Below are positions 9,439-19,416 of a stretch of 19,558 bases of DNA, in pieces. Position 1 is the first letter of the stretch. Each line of letters opens with the position of its first letter. A program made the position numbers and the translations under genes. The notes below the pieces were generated by a model. It was given only the letters and a program-made list of their open reading frames with translations, did no database searches and was not told the origin of the DNA. The stretch is from Spirogloea muscicola (Eukaryota; Streptophyta; Zygnematophyceae; Spirogloeales; Spirogloeaceae): contig WELB01000025.1 of NCBI GenBank assembly GCA_009602725.1, positions 546,207 to 565,764 on the forward strand, read 5' to 3'.

Positions 9439-9457
9439 TATAACTCGATATTATAAC
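9439..9457 (+). promoter_or_regulatory. TATA-like sequence upstream of KUP copy 2
   Basis: TATAAC at 9439-9444 and ATATTATAAC at 9448-9457 form an AT-rich island in otherwise GC-rich DNA, 120-135 bp before the ATG at 9576. The spacing would allow a 5' UTR of roughly 90-100 nt. Position and composition are the only evidence. Confidence 0.25.
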
Positions 9458-9575
9458 ACCGGCTCCCTCTTGGGGGAAGCTGAGGGCCCCCGGAAGTCAA
9501 TCGCAAAATCTCACACAGGAAGTACATCTGTGAACGGCCGGCGGCAATCACGCACCTGCCTTTGCAGCTGCCAGG

Positions 9576-12500
9576 ATGGGGGACGTTGAGAAGCAAAAGT
9601 CTGTCATCGAGAAATTCGCCAAGAACCGGCCACTGTCACGCAGCGGCAGGGACTCGCTGGAGAGGGTTATGAGGACGAGCAACCAAGCTAGCACTGCTAC
9701 GCAGGTCTGATGCCCTGTCCTAGCGGTACAACGAGCTTATCTTCACCAGTGCACTCGGGGATATTAGACTGCGCCACCTGCGCTATGGGGACTGGCATCT
9801 TCTGTCACATGTACACACAGAGTGCATCTGTCAGTCATCTGAGTAGGAAGTGCTCTCTCTTATGCATGTCCTCACATCTTTGGACTTTATTTCAAATTTG
9901 ACAGTGGTGTTTAGTGGCCTGTCTATTCCACTGCAGACCTTGTCTTGGGCAGCAACTCTTCTCCTGGCCTATCAGACAACTGGTAAGGGCGTCTCATATC
10001 CGCCTATCCGCATCACTCTCTATCAATGCCTCACTTGGTCACATCTTTGCTAGATTGACTCACTACATAGTGCCTATGCTCTTGAGTTCACTTGTTTACT
10101 CAGATGAGAGATCTAGAGAGAGGAACTTATAGGAACTTAATATCAGGGACTCATAATACTAGCAATAGTACAGTATAGTATAGTAATGGTAATAGGAACT
10201 AATTTTGTCTGCTGCTTGATTGAAGGTGTGGTATATGGAGACATTGGCACCAGTCCTCTCTACGTGTATGCCACAGCGTTCTCAGATGGCCTGGATTATC
10301 CCGGGTACAAGAAGGATCTGATTGGCGCGACATCCATCATCATCTGGAGCCTGACATTGAGCCCTTTAGTGAAGTATTTGCTGGTTGTCCTGTACTGCAA
10401 TGATAATGGAGAAGGTCAGCTGCAGACGATTACTCCAGCTGTGCACTATCTGGCCATCTGAGCAGTCATGCATGGTAGTCCCATATACATTTGACAGATA
10501 CATATGTTGATGCGTAGGCAAGCTTACAGTCCTCCAAAGAGTCTTAGCCCTTCAGTTGGTATCTTGAGGAAGAATTTGTTACTTCTCTATCAGGTGGCAC
10601 GTTTGCTCTTTACTCTGTCATGTGCCGTCATCTGAGGATCAGCAAACTGCCTACAAAACAGCGGGATGATCAGAATCTATCGAAGTACAGCATTGAAAGT
10701 TCTCGAAGGAGGTGAGAGCCTGCTGTAATTAAAATCCGTGGTTACCAGGTGTTGAAGAATTGATAAAAATCGCAAGTGGTGCTACTCTGCTGTTACTGTT
10801 AGACATTCAAGCATGCTGTGAGGGATTTTTTGCACTGCGTGTATTTGTGAAAAAATTCAGTCAATTAAGTGCTGTAATTGCAAGAACATTGAGGACCGAA
10901 GGTCAGCTGAGGACAATTAATCTTGCACCCTGATTGTACAGCACAAAAGTGGGAGATGCGCTGAAAAGTGTCCTGGAGAACTCAAAGTGGACGCACAGTG
11001 TCATTCTCATCATTGTGCTGACTGCCACAAGCATGGTGATTGGCGACGGAGTCCTCACTCCAGCACAGTCAGGTCAGCACATTCCTTGTCATGCTGGAAA
11101 CCCTTTCCTTTCAGCCTGATGATGAAGTGCACCTCTTCTCCCCTGAGATCTTATGCTGATAGTCTGCTGATCTAAATTTTGCAGTACTCTCGGCAATTGG
11201 AGGCATCCAAGTGTCAGATCCGAGCTTGAGCCAGGGTCAGGCAGCAATATCATGTGCCCTGAAACTATTGTGGACTTCATCATCAGGCAGCTCAGACTTT
11301 CACAATGGCATCCCTCACTGTGTGTGACATATTCCTCGCAGTAAATTTGATCTTGAATTTCCTTCACATGCCGATGCAGATGTTGTCATTGGGGTCACCT
11401 GTGCCGTCCTTGTCATCCTCTTCGTGGGCCAGAAGTATGGCACATCAAAAGTTGGATTTACCTTTGCGCCCATTTGTGTGGTGTGGTTTGTGGTCATATT
11501 CATCCTTGGCATCTATAATCTCTCTCACTACAATGGCTGGGGGATCTGCAGGGTGAGTTGCCATTGTATTGGCTTGTAGATACTTTCTTGAGCAGCTATA
11601 CATGCAGTCCTACTGCCTGTGTGGATGTGCTTCTACCTGTTCTATGCCTGATCTGCTCGCTGCCATATTTGGTGCAGTCCTTCTCACCTCACTATGGTAT
11701 TCAGTTTCTAATTGAGAATAAGAAGCAAGGGTGGGTACAGCTGGGAGGACTGTTTCTTACCATTACAGGTACACTACGCATTCATTCAGAAATTCGAAGC
11801 ATAATGTCAGCAGTAACTGGGGTCCTATTATTGCTTGCAATTTTTATTGCAAGCTTGCTACTGAAGTTTATCGCATCTTACCGCTGTATGCTTATGTTAC
11901 ATCTGCAGGAACTGAAGCTATGTTTGCTGACCTCGGCCACTTCAGCCCAGCTGCTATCCAGGTCATTCAACAAACCTCACTACTTGCATGTCAAATTGTG
12001 AATGATGTGAATCCACAAGGATTGGTGACGTTGTACGGCATGCACTGTGTGCTGACATCATTCTGATGACTAAGTGTTGCCTCATCCTTGTGATGTAGAT
12101 TGCATTTAGTTTCTTCGTGTATCCATGCCTACTTGTACAGTACCTGGGACAAGCTGCATATCTGACAGAGCATCCAGAGCATGTGTCTCAGACTTTCTAT
12201 AAATCAATCCCATGTAAATATCCCTTTACTTTGTGAGAGTCCCATAGGAAGAACCTGTTGGTACAATCCACAGACTTGCTGTAATCTGGGATTGGCCTTT
12301 AAAATGTATTGCTGTCAATGTATCTCCCTAAAACGAAGTTACTGAGAGGTCAAAGAGGCACGAAGGTGTCTTCTTCAGAGTTGGACAACCCTCCTGACTC
12401 TTGACGTATCAATGCAGCTCCTGTGTACTGGCCAGTCTTCGTTGTTGCAACTGCTGCTGCAGCTATTGCGAGCCAAGCCATGATTACAGCAAGCTATTCC

Positions 12501-14834
12501 ATTGTGAATCAATCTATGGCTCTTGGTTGCTTTCCTCGGGTCAAAGTGCAGCACACCTCTGACAAGATCAAAGGCCAAATATATATTCCTGAGGTTGGCT
12601 CTCATATGTCAAACACATGGAAGTGACGTCCGTATGGCATTGATCCCTAAATACATTCAAATGGCTGGATAGCCTGGCCCATGTTCCTTACCCTTTCCAA
12701 ATCTTTCCTCAGAGCTCCTGACGATTGTTGCTTCCTTCGCGCAGTTGAATTGGCTGCTAATGATCGTTTGTATAATAGTTGTGGTGGGACTGAGGAATAC
12801 CACCAATATTGGCCATGCTTATGGTATGGCACCTGCATAATTGATGTTAGAAGGACTCCACAACAGTTCGTTGTCAGTTCAATTCTTGTCATTCTTGAGG
12901 CAAGCGGCTTCGTGCTTGAAGTTGGTCGCTCTTGTCAGCTTGTGTGACCTTATGCTCCTAATGCAGTCTGCCCTGGCCGTTTGTAGGCATTGCTGTCTGC
13001 TCTGTCATGGTGATCACAACAATCTTGGTGACCATCATCCACGTGACCATCAAACGGTCTAGCATCCTCTTTTGGCTGCCATTCTTCGTCTTCTTTTTTG
13101 CATTCGAGGGAGTGTACTTGTCCTCCAATCTATACAAGTTCCCCTCATATGGTTGGGTTCCTGTTGCAATCACTGGAGGTCAGTATATTTGTATTTTTGT
13201 ATCGATTGAAGGTATTACAAGTTCAGGTTGCATATCTTGCTTGTGCCGTAAAGTAAAGTGCAAGGCGCTCGATGATTTTGCGGCTGTCTGAGCTGGTTAT
13301 GCTGTCTGCAGTATCTGACTGCGGAATCTGATACACATCTTGAATGTCCTCAGTCTTCCTCTTGATCATGTACGTCTGGCACTATGGAACTCTCAAGAAG
13401 TACGAATTCAATCTTGAGAACAAGCTTTCGCTTGGGTGGGTGCTATCCATGGCCAATGCCAAGCAAGTCATCCGTGTACCAGGTAAGCAAGGAAGAATTA
13501 ACAGTTCAAAAATTTGCAGAGTGAGAACAAGCTATTTACCGTGACTCGTGAGCCTGTCCACTCATTTCTATTTGACTGCGATAGAGCATGCCTCTATTTC
13601 CCATGCCTAATTACCGCCACTTGTGCAGGTGTCGGCATTTTCTACAGTGAGCTCATCACAGGCATACCTGCCATCTTCTCACACTTCATTGCAAGCATGC
13701 CAGCCATTCACGAGGTGGTTGTCTTCCTTGCTGTAAAGCACGTTGAAGTCCCGTATGTGGACCAGGCAGAAAGATTTTATATTCGCAGGCTTGGGCCCCG
13801 CAAGTCGCGAATGTTCCGCTGTGTTGTCAGGTACATATGTCCACTCTCCATGGAATTTCACACATCTGCAGCTCCACCTGCGAGCACTACTGAGTTGTCC
13901 TTGCACTTTGCTTCTGAGTATTCTTTCAATCTCGAGCATTGATAATCTGGTAGTCTTCTGCAGGTATGGCTATGCAGACATTGGAAGGAAGGAGCAGTCA
14001 AGCATGGTAGACGGCTTGTTTGACGCATTACGCATGTACATCCAGACAGAGGACTTCAGACAGGAAACTGTTGTCACATCCAACGAAACTTCCCCAGACG
14101 CACAACCCATGGTTGATGTCGACATCAGTGCAGTGAGCAATTTTGCTGACCTCTCTTGACAGCTCTATGTAACATGCACTCTCTCCCAATCTCATGCATC
14201 CATTGCACCTTTACATTCCAGAAATTTCTATCAGCAGAGTTTCTGAAGTTTCTTGTGGCTGATTGTATGGTGCAGCTGAAGCCTGATACATCTGTGTCTC
14301 TGACGTCGGTGAAGACAATAAGCGATGTTGCAGCAACATCGCAGCAGGCAACTACTAGTCAACCAAGGACCACTGTGAAGGGCTCTGTGATAGAATGTGA
14401 AGGCCAGGAGGACTACAAGGTGCTGCAGCAGCACGAGTTGGAGTTCCTGCAGACTGCTCGCGAGATGGGTGTTGTCCACCTCGTTGGCCGCTCCCACATG
14501 CGAGCCAGGTCACTTTCTCCTTCCTCCTTGATTGCACGACTACCGTTTTTCTATTCCACAATGAACGTGGATCGTGCTCATGCTTGCTAAGACAGGCATC
14601 CTGGCTCGTGGTGATGTACATAGTACTGGACTCCTATCCTTATTTCTGGACCCTATCCTTATGATGCAATGCTGCTATATTGTCATCGTCTGCAGGAGCG
14701 GCTCCAGCCTCGTCAAGCGCATAATGGTCAACTATGGCTATGTCTTTCTGCGCCAGAATTCCCGGGAGAGCACCAGTGTCCTTAATATCCCGTCAGACAG
14801 CCTGCTAGAGGTTGGCATGATCATTGACATCTGA
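9576..14834 (+). CDS. KUP: HAK/KUP/KT potassium transporter, tandem copy 2 (18 exons, 804 aa)
   Basis: Second K+ transporter, a paralog of the one at 37-5896. Exons: 9576-9704, 9937-9982, 10226-10414, 10594-10711, 10942-11072, 11185-11235, 11380-11552, 11678-11768, 11909-11961, 12099-12213, 12418-12593, 12745-12823, 12987-13178, 13354-13482, 13629-13830, 13964-14132, 14276-14508, 14696-14834. They total 2415 nt and stay open to TGA. All 17 introns match copy 1 in position and phase, and 14 exons match in length. Only exons 1, 16, 17 and 18 differ. Landmarks: [13 protein letters not shown] near residues 59-71, [10 protein letters not shown] at 195-204, [13 protein letters not shown] from 310, GQIYIPE near 418-424, and a C-terminus ending [10 protein letters not shown]. 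The cytosolic N-terminus shares a conserved patch with copy 1 (LSR..RD.LERVM). About 12 hydrophobic segments. An acceptor-like TTTGCAG just before the ATG suggests a possible 5' UTR intron. Confidence 0.95.
10121..10205 (+). repeat. Low-complexity repeat in intron 2 of KUP copy 2
   Basis: AGGAACTTA occurs at 10121-10129 and 10131-10139, followed by TAGTA-type microrepeats and a third AGGAACT near 10195. It occupies the 3' part of the 243-nt intron 2, close to the acceptor, and probably reflects replication slippage. Confidence 0.5.
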
Positions 14835-15089
14835 ATTTATCGAGAAATTTTGAGAGTTGCGAATATGCGGTTGGTTGGGGTACTGCGTAGTCCTTGCCCC
14901 AGCTTTCCCTTTTTGCGAATATAGTCTGGGGCGTTTTTCTACGGATTGTATTAGCACACAGATTGTATTAAGCTTGTTTGATTGCTTTCATGACAATTCA
15001 TGGTTCTCTATTACCCAGTACCTGTGTTGCTAAGAAAGACAGACTACCTGAAGTCCACATCTTTTTCTTACTGCAAAGTAGTATCTTGC

Positions 15090-15094
15090 TTACA
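15090..15094 (-). terminator. TGTAA poly(A) signal for the minus-strand membrane-protein gene
   Basis: On the minus strand this reads TGTAA, the characteristic chlorophyte polyadenylation signal. It is the first such motif downstream of the stop at 15491, giving a 3' UTR of about 400 nt. Cleavage would normally follow 10-20 nt beyond it. Confidence 0.45.
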
Positions 15095-15117
15095 TTGGCC
15101 AAAGCTTCTGAATGCAC

Positions 15118-15122
15118 TGTAA
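15118..15122 (+). terminator. TGTAA poly(A) signal for KUP copy 2
   Basis: First TGTAA on the plus strand after the TGA at 14834, giving a 3' UTR of roughly 300 nt. It lies only 24 bp from the opposing TGTAA of the convergent gene, so the two predicted transcripts overlap at their ends. Confidence 0.55.
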
Positions 15123-15490
15123 GTACTGATAGCAAGACTCCGTTTTCAGTCTATGAAATGTGGTGGTCAAGGAGAGGAGCCTGGCTATTGAGATGTTGAG
15201 TTGCACTGTACACTGCACTGACAACCAAGCAAGTTCTGAAAAGGTTGAAAAAGTTCCAGCCGTGGAACGCATTTTCACAGTCATGTTGTTGCTGCTGCAT
15301 TTAAGTGGCCTTAATGAGCCAAGGACAACTTTGCAACCTTGCAGCGAAACGGTGTCCTACATACCATGGCAAGTCAATCCTCGCAACCAGATCCTCTGTT
15401 CCAGAAATACTGCCAAATCCACGAGGCGGCAGGTGGGTGTTTCGCCTGCACCAGTTCCCTACATGCTAAATTCTATGCTATGGTGGAGCT

Positions 15491-17683
15491 CTACTTTGCA
15501 GTCTCTATCCTTGCAATTAAGATTGCAGCTAGACCAAAATATGGCACACACCCTACTCGCCTCCATATTCGCTGATCCTCTGCCGTCGGCAGCAATTCAC
15601 TGAAGTCCAACACGATCCAGGCCTGGAAAAGGCCGTAAAGAACCAGATCCCACATGAAGGCATACGCAATCCGGTCTGTCGTAAGATACTCCAGAAAGTA
15701 TGACAGTCTCTCGGCGGGCCCTCCAAATTGCTCTGAGGACCGGAGGAATAAAGCCCAGGTGACAGAGACTATGCCAATAACTCCTCCTACAAGGCCGATT
15801 GTCGTAGACTGCGAGGCTACTGCTTGGCCGAGTTCGACAAGCGGTGATGAACTCTCGGACTGGCTTGGAGGCTCAGGTTTGTTGAGCCTCAGTGCCATGT
15901 ATGGAATGAGGAACACTGCAAAAAAGTCAAGTACAGCCATTGTCATTTGAAGGCACGTACATGTGGGGAAATATTTAGCTTCTGCAATTGTCAACATTAG
16001 ACAGGCTACTTGCAGCGTCATTGATAACTTAGACTCTGCACAAGCTGCAGGCGAGGGGCTAGCGCAAGAGCCTGCGTGGTGTAGGCATCATACGGTTTGT
16101 GAGGAACATCTGGCCGATCCACAGGGACTGCGCTAGACCTCTTGATGCCCCTCCCTGCTTGTCCTTGAAGATCAGCGGCCCAAACATGAGGCTCCAAGCA
16201 TTCACAAAGTTGAAGAGGCCCTCATCAACCTGCAGAGAGAAAATGCAGCACATTTGGATTGGTTTAGCTGCCAGGCCACCTCATCTCCTTCTTCTGAAAC
16301 ATTTGTCCTACAACGAGACACGCAATGGGATGCACAGTTGCTCGGAACATGACATACCAACACTGCCCCCATTTACACAGGTCTCCAGAAGATTAGTGTA
16401 TTCCGGTTGCTCGTCAATTGTAAGCCAGCCAAACAAGACGGATGCTCTGACTCGCTTCAGTACAAAGCAAGCCACCGGCCTTGGCACCCGCGCGTCCACA
16501 GCAGCAAGTGCCTTGCTGCAGTGAAGCCAGGCTAGAGCGTTCGAGCGTGAATGAAGGACGCACCGGATGAAGAACGGGAGCCTCCAGGGCGTGCAAGCCC
16601 ACTGCGACAGGCCGAAATGGCTGATCAAACACGTGCCATTATTCCTTGCCTACGAGCAGGTAATCAGGTCAAAGTCTGCCTCGAAGGAACGGGCCAAAGT
16701 GAGCTGTTGCCGACATACAGTGGGCTTGCTACATGCAACTCACCCCAGTTGGCAGCCGGGAGGACAAAGAAGAAATTGAGCGAGAGGCCCTTGAGGCTGT
16801 CGATCGTCTCGGGCGTCGTGGCCCATGCGGGGTTGCCCTGCAAGTGGGGGGCTGCGACTGGGCCTCAGGTGGGCCGCCGAAGACTCAGCATGGAGGCCTC
16901 TTGCAGCACTCCCGTCCAACGATACAAGAATGTGAGGTTTGATACTGCCGCCTGAGACTTGTGGGCAGTGGTGCAGGTGCACTGAACTGGCGCATACGGA
17001 AGGACAAGGAGCCAGAGCGTGTAGATGCCAAGCAGCGCCCACAGCCCAGCTTGTACTGCGGGCGCTGGCAACCAAGGCCGCGGCGGCAGTCCGCTGTGGA
17101 GCTCGTCCTTGGGAACGGGATCCTGAGGAAATGACAAGGACTTGCTCACAGCAGGTTGATGTGTTCCACTAATGGAGGACTTGTCCAAGTACCTCGTCAT
17201 TACCTTAAGGTTTGCAGAGCACCTCACGAGTTGCAGAGCACAGAGTACTCAGCCTTAGGAATAAGTACAGTGCAGGAACAATAATCACTTTAGCAACGAA
17301 AGCTGCACAAAATGGCAAGCTGCAGGACAGCACGCTGGCTCTCGGCGGCCGGGCATGGCGCTGCAGCGCCAAGGACAGCCCACCTGCTGGCCAGCGCGGC
17401 GGAGGACCAGACGCCTCCGCGACTGCCCGGCCTCCGCCGGCGTCCTCGTGCGAGAAGGTGGCAGGGCTAGCACTCTGTGGCACTGTTGAAGGTGCGCGAT
17501 GGCGGCGCCAGCGCCCATGGCGCCGGCGACGGCGCTCGCCTTCTCACGGCGCCGCTGCTGCCGGCTAAGTCGTGGCGGCAGTGCCACGGCGAACTGGGTC
17601 CTGCTGCAGCTTCCCCTAAGCCGCAGCAGCGGCGGTGGCGGCTGCGCCGACAACATGCGCTCCATGGTGGCTATGCTGGCCAT
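15491..17683 (-). CDS. Predicted plastid multi-pass membrane protein of unknown function (6 exons, 375 aa)
   Basis: Minus-strand exons 17683-17384, 17122-16988, 16837-16744, 16601-16564, 16229-16094 and 15915-15491 join in phase (1128 nt) and end at TAG. The N-terminal 100 residues are Arg/Ala/Ser-rich with few acidic residues, like an algal plastid or mitochondrial transit peptide. About seven hydrophobic segments follow: LWALLGIYTLWLLVLP; LSLNFFFVLPAANWVGL; LFNFVNAWSLMFGPLIF; LWIGQMFLTNLFLIPYMALR; TIGLVGGVIGIVSVTWALFL; YAFMWDLVLYGLFQAWIVL; VPYFGLAAILIARI. The junctions rebuild sensible protein, for example across PVLHP|VDEGLFNF and FLTN|LFLIPY. I do not recognise a named family. The pattern suggests a conserved plant/algal organelle membrane protein. 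Exons 2-6 are well supported. The first exon and its 260-nt intron rest on one phase-compatible donor (CAG|GTGGGC), and ATGs at 17683, 17665 and 17656 are alternative starts. Confidence 0.72.
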
Positions 17684-18478
17684 GCTGGGGCATGCCCAGC
17701 ACCCTCGGCCGCACTAGCTCAACAACGAGGGATGGAACCCATATCCTCCCACCACAATGTAGAAGCCATGGTGCTGCGCACGCAGACCTTGCGAGGTGAT
17801 GGTGGTGGCTGCGGCAGGTGCTGCACTGACTCGAATGGGTACATCTGCCCCTCAGACACAATGACATCTGCACCAGGCTCCACAGCAGGCAGGAAAGGCC
17901 TCAACGCCTCGCGAGAATGACCGCAGCTTCACAGCGTCGCGCTCGCCAGCACCCTCGAGCTCTCAGGACAGCTCTTCTGACCATGATTGCGGCGCGCGTG
18001 ACAACCGACTCCTACAATTTGGTCATACACAGGCGATCGGAAGAGACTGTCGGCAACATGCAGCGGTGCAGTCGCTGAGGCAGGGCCGAGCTGGGGTGCG
18101 CAGCTTCTGCTTGCTCAAGGAGCGCAGAGCGCAGTGAGTGAGTTGCGTCGTGGCCTTGGCGCCAGACTGACCGACGCAGTTGTGCAGCTGCCATCATGCG
18201 GACAGCCGCCGTTGCCACTGCAGCAAGACTCGAGCTCGACCGGACATGGGCAACGTACTGGAGCACCCCGCAGCCAGCCTGCCCAAGCAGAGCCGAGCCG
18301 CAGCCAACGACGGGGCCACCCCGGGCTGGCTCTGACATTAAGCCAGAGTTCCACGCTCGAACCCAGCTGGTGCCCGCACAATCGCGTCAGCACACGGCTG
18401 CCGCTGATGGTGCTGCCGTCTGGCGACAACGTCCGCGCTCCAGCCGCAGCGGCGCTCCTTGGCGACCTCTGCATCTCC
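17684..18478. other. Unresolved spacer between the membrane-protein gene and RBX1
   Basis: It should contain the promoter and 5' UTR of the gene starting at 17683 and the 3' UTR of RBX1 (stop at 18479), both on the minus strand. No TGTAA is present on the minus strand for RBX1. Several frames are open on both strands because the DNA is GC-rich. The most exon-like stretch is listed separately (17788-17907). Confidence 0.5.
17788..17907 (-). other. Exon-like minus-strand segment of unknown ownership
   Basis: Open in one frame between an acceptor-like TCTCGCGAG (about 17908) and a donor CGCAAG|GTCTGC (17788/17787). It reads ALRPFLPAVEPGADVIVSEG and then QMYPFESVQHLPQPPPSPRK. A possible upstream partner is a transit-peptide-like frame at about 18270-18030 (MMAAAQLRRSVWRQGHD...). 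If real, it is a small organelle-targeted protein between RBX1 and the membrane-protein gene, or a 5' exon of the latter. No downstream exon was found. Confidence 0.22.
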
Positions 18479-19416
18479 TTACCTCCCATACTTTTGGAAT
18501 TCCCACTCGCTGTTATCTGCGCCCAAGAGGAGCAGCACCGCGAGCAATGGGAGCCGTCAGCCGCTGGTTGTCATAGTCGGTTGGACTGAGCCCGAGTCCA
18601 AGAGATGGTTAGGACTAATTTGGTCGTGTATTCTGTTTACTTTTCTTCCAAGACCTCTCTTTTCAAGAGAGACCATGAAGCTGGTAGCATGGATCTATAT
18701 CTTTCTTGGTTGTTATCTATTGGAAAGAATTATACTTTATAAGACTTTCAGCTTACCGGTGGTGTTAGACAATAGGAGAGCATTGTCCGAAAGCAAGATG
18801 GCGAGCCGGCACGATGGCAATATAGCAAGACGGCAAGACGGCAAGAGGGGCAGTAGCGGCTCTGCCAGTTGGCACAGCAGTGGTGGTGCTCACCGAGCGG
18901 GCAGACCTGCCGCGTCTTGAGCCACCGCGAGATGCAGTGGAAGTGGAACGCGTGGTTGCACACGCCTGCGCAGACGGCCGCAGCGACAGTGAGCTGCCGC
19001 TGCTGCTGGTGCCTAAGAGACTGCAGATCGCAGCATTGACCGGGCCGAGGAGCTGCTGGCACCCCATCCTGAAGGAAGGCTGGTGGAGGTGGGAGGGAGG
19101 GGGGAGAGGACGGGAGGAGGGAGGGAGGAGGGAGGGACAGGGCCCGGGAAGCTCGCTCACCCCACGCGACCGTGCACTCCTCGCTCGTGGCGCTTGCCTG
19201 GTTGGCCTGGCACTCGATGCCTGCCGCCAGAATGATCAGTCACGCCGAGCTTGCATCAGGAAAGTGAGGGCTGTGCTCGTGAAAGAAGAAGTTGGGCGGG
19301 CAGTACCAAACCAGTCGCCGCGGCATGGGGAGAGAGAGAGGGTTCAGGACCGGCGGGGCGCTCACAGAGGTCCATGATGTGGTTGCGACAGATGGCGCAG
19401 TTGTCCACCACGATGT
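18479..19416 (-). CDS. RBX1: RING-box protein RBX1, cullin-RING ubiquitin ligase subunit (5' part outside window)
   Basis: RBX1 is the RING subunit of SCF and other cullin-RING E3 ligases. It binds the cullin C-terminus and recruits the ubiquitin- or NEDD8-charged E2. Four minus-strand exons join in phase: 19416-19366, 19220-19161, 18965-18894 and 18516-18479. They encode about 73 residues starting in the family's [17 protein letters not shown] stretch, then [36 protein letters not shown] and [12 protein letters not shown] before TAA. All expected zinc ligands are present: the Cys pairs of CAIC and CIEC, the Cys of EEC and GVC, the His of NHAFHFH, the next Cys, the Cys of VCPL and the Asp of DNSEW. 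The N-terminal cullin-binding strand must lie in an exon beyond the right edge. Bases 19417-19558 contain no match to it and are intron. The last residue is Arg where relatives usually have His. Confidence 0.95.
18581..18601. repeat. Perfect 7-bp hairpin in the RBX1 last intron
   Basis: TTGGACT (18581-18587) and AGTCCAA (18595-18601) pair around a 7-nt loop. It marks the left edge of an AT-rich island within the 377-nt intron. A second palindrome, CTCTCTT-TTC-AAGAGAG, follows at 18655-18671. Confidence 0.7.
18602..18780. other. AT-rich island inside the last intron of RBX1
   Basis: About 180 bp markedly richer in A and T than the GC-rich DNA on both sides, holding the hairpin at 18655-18671. 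It makes this intron (18517-18893) the longest visible one in the gene. It could be a small inserted element, though I could not find clear target-site duplications or terminal inverted repeats. Confidence 0.4.
18793..18848 (+). repeat. Imperfect GCAAGACG-type short tandem repeat
   Basis: Exact GCAAGACG units at 18825-18832 and 18833-18840 are followed by GCAAGAGG at 18841-18848. More diverged copies (GCAAGATG, GCACGATG) begin at 18793. It lies near the 5' end of the RBX1 last intron, in transcript sense. Confidence 0.65.
19085..19142 (+). repeat. Polypurine tract in an RBX1 intron, G-quadruplex-prone
   Basis: Almost entirely G and A, with many GGG runs (GGGAGGGAGGGGGG and similar). On the coding (minus) strand it is a pyrimidine tract within the intron 18966-19160. 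A similar G/A-rich run fills about 19500-19558 in the next intron. The G-rich strand is the template strand of RBX1. Confidence 0.75.

Larger units (their letters stand above)
14835..15490. other. Convergent intergenic region: 3' UTRs of KUP copy 2 and the membrane-protein gene
   Basis: No gene is supported. It is the tail-to-tail spacer between KUP copy 2 (stop at 14834) and the minus-strand membrane-protein gene (stop at 15491). It contains one TGTAA poly(A) signal for each strand, a repeated GATTGTATTA (about 14944 and 14962), and a small perfect hairpin GTTCCA-GCCG-TGGAAC at 15253-15268. Confidence 0.7.

Noticed and set aside
16377-16515. Open minus-strand stretch inside the membrane-protein gene, with acceptor-like and donor-like ends
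   Set aside because: It is phase-compatible with the following exon, but including it breaks the phase with exon 3. Skipping it joins PVLHP directly to VDEGLFNF with good continuity. It could be an alternative exon, but is not needed.
18459-18920. Plus-strand frame of 153 codons with a hydrophobic run
   Set aside because: It is antisense to the RBX1 last exon and intron. The hydrophobic part is the translation of the AT-rich intron island.
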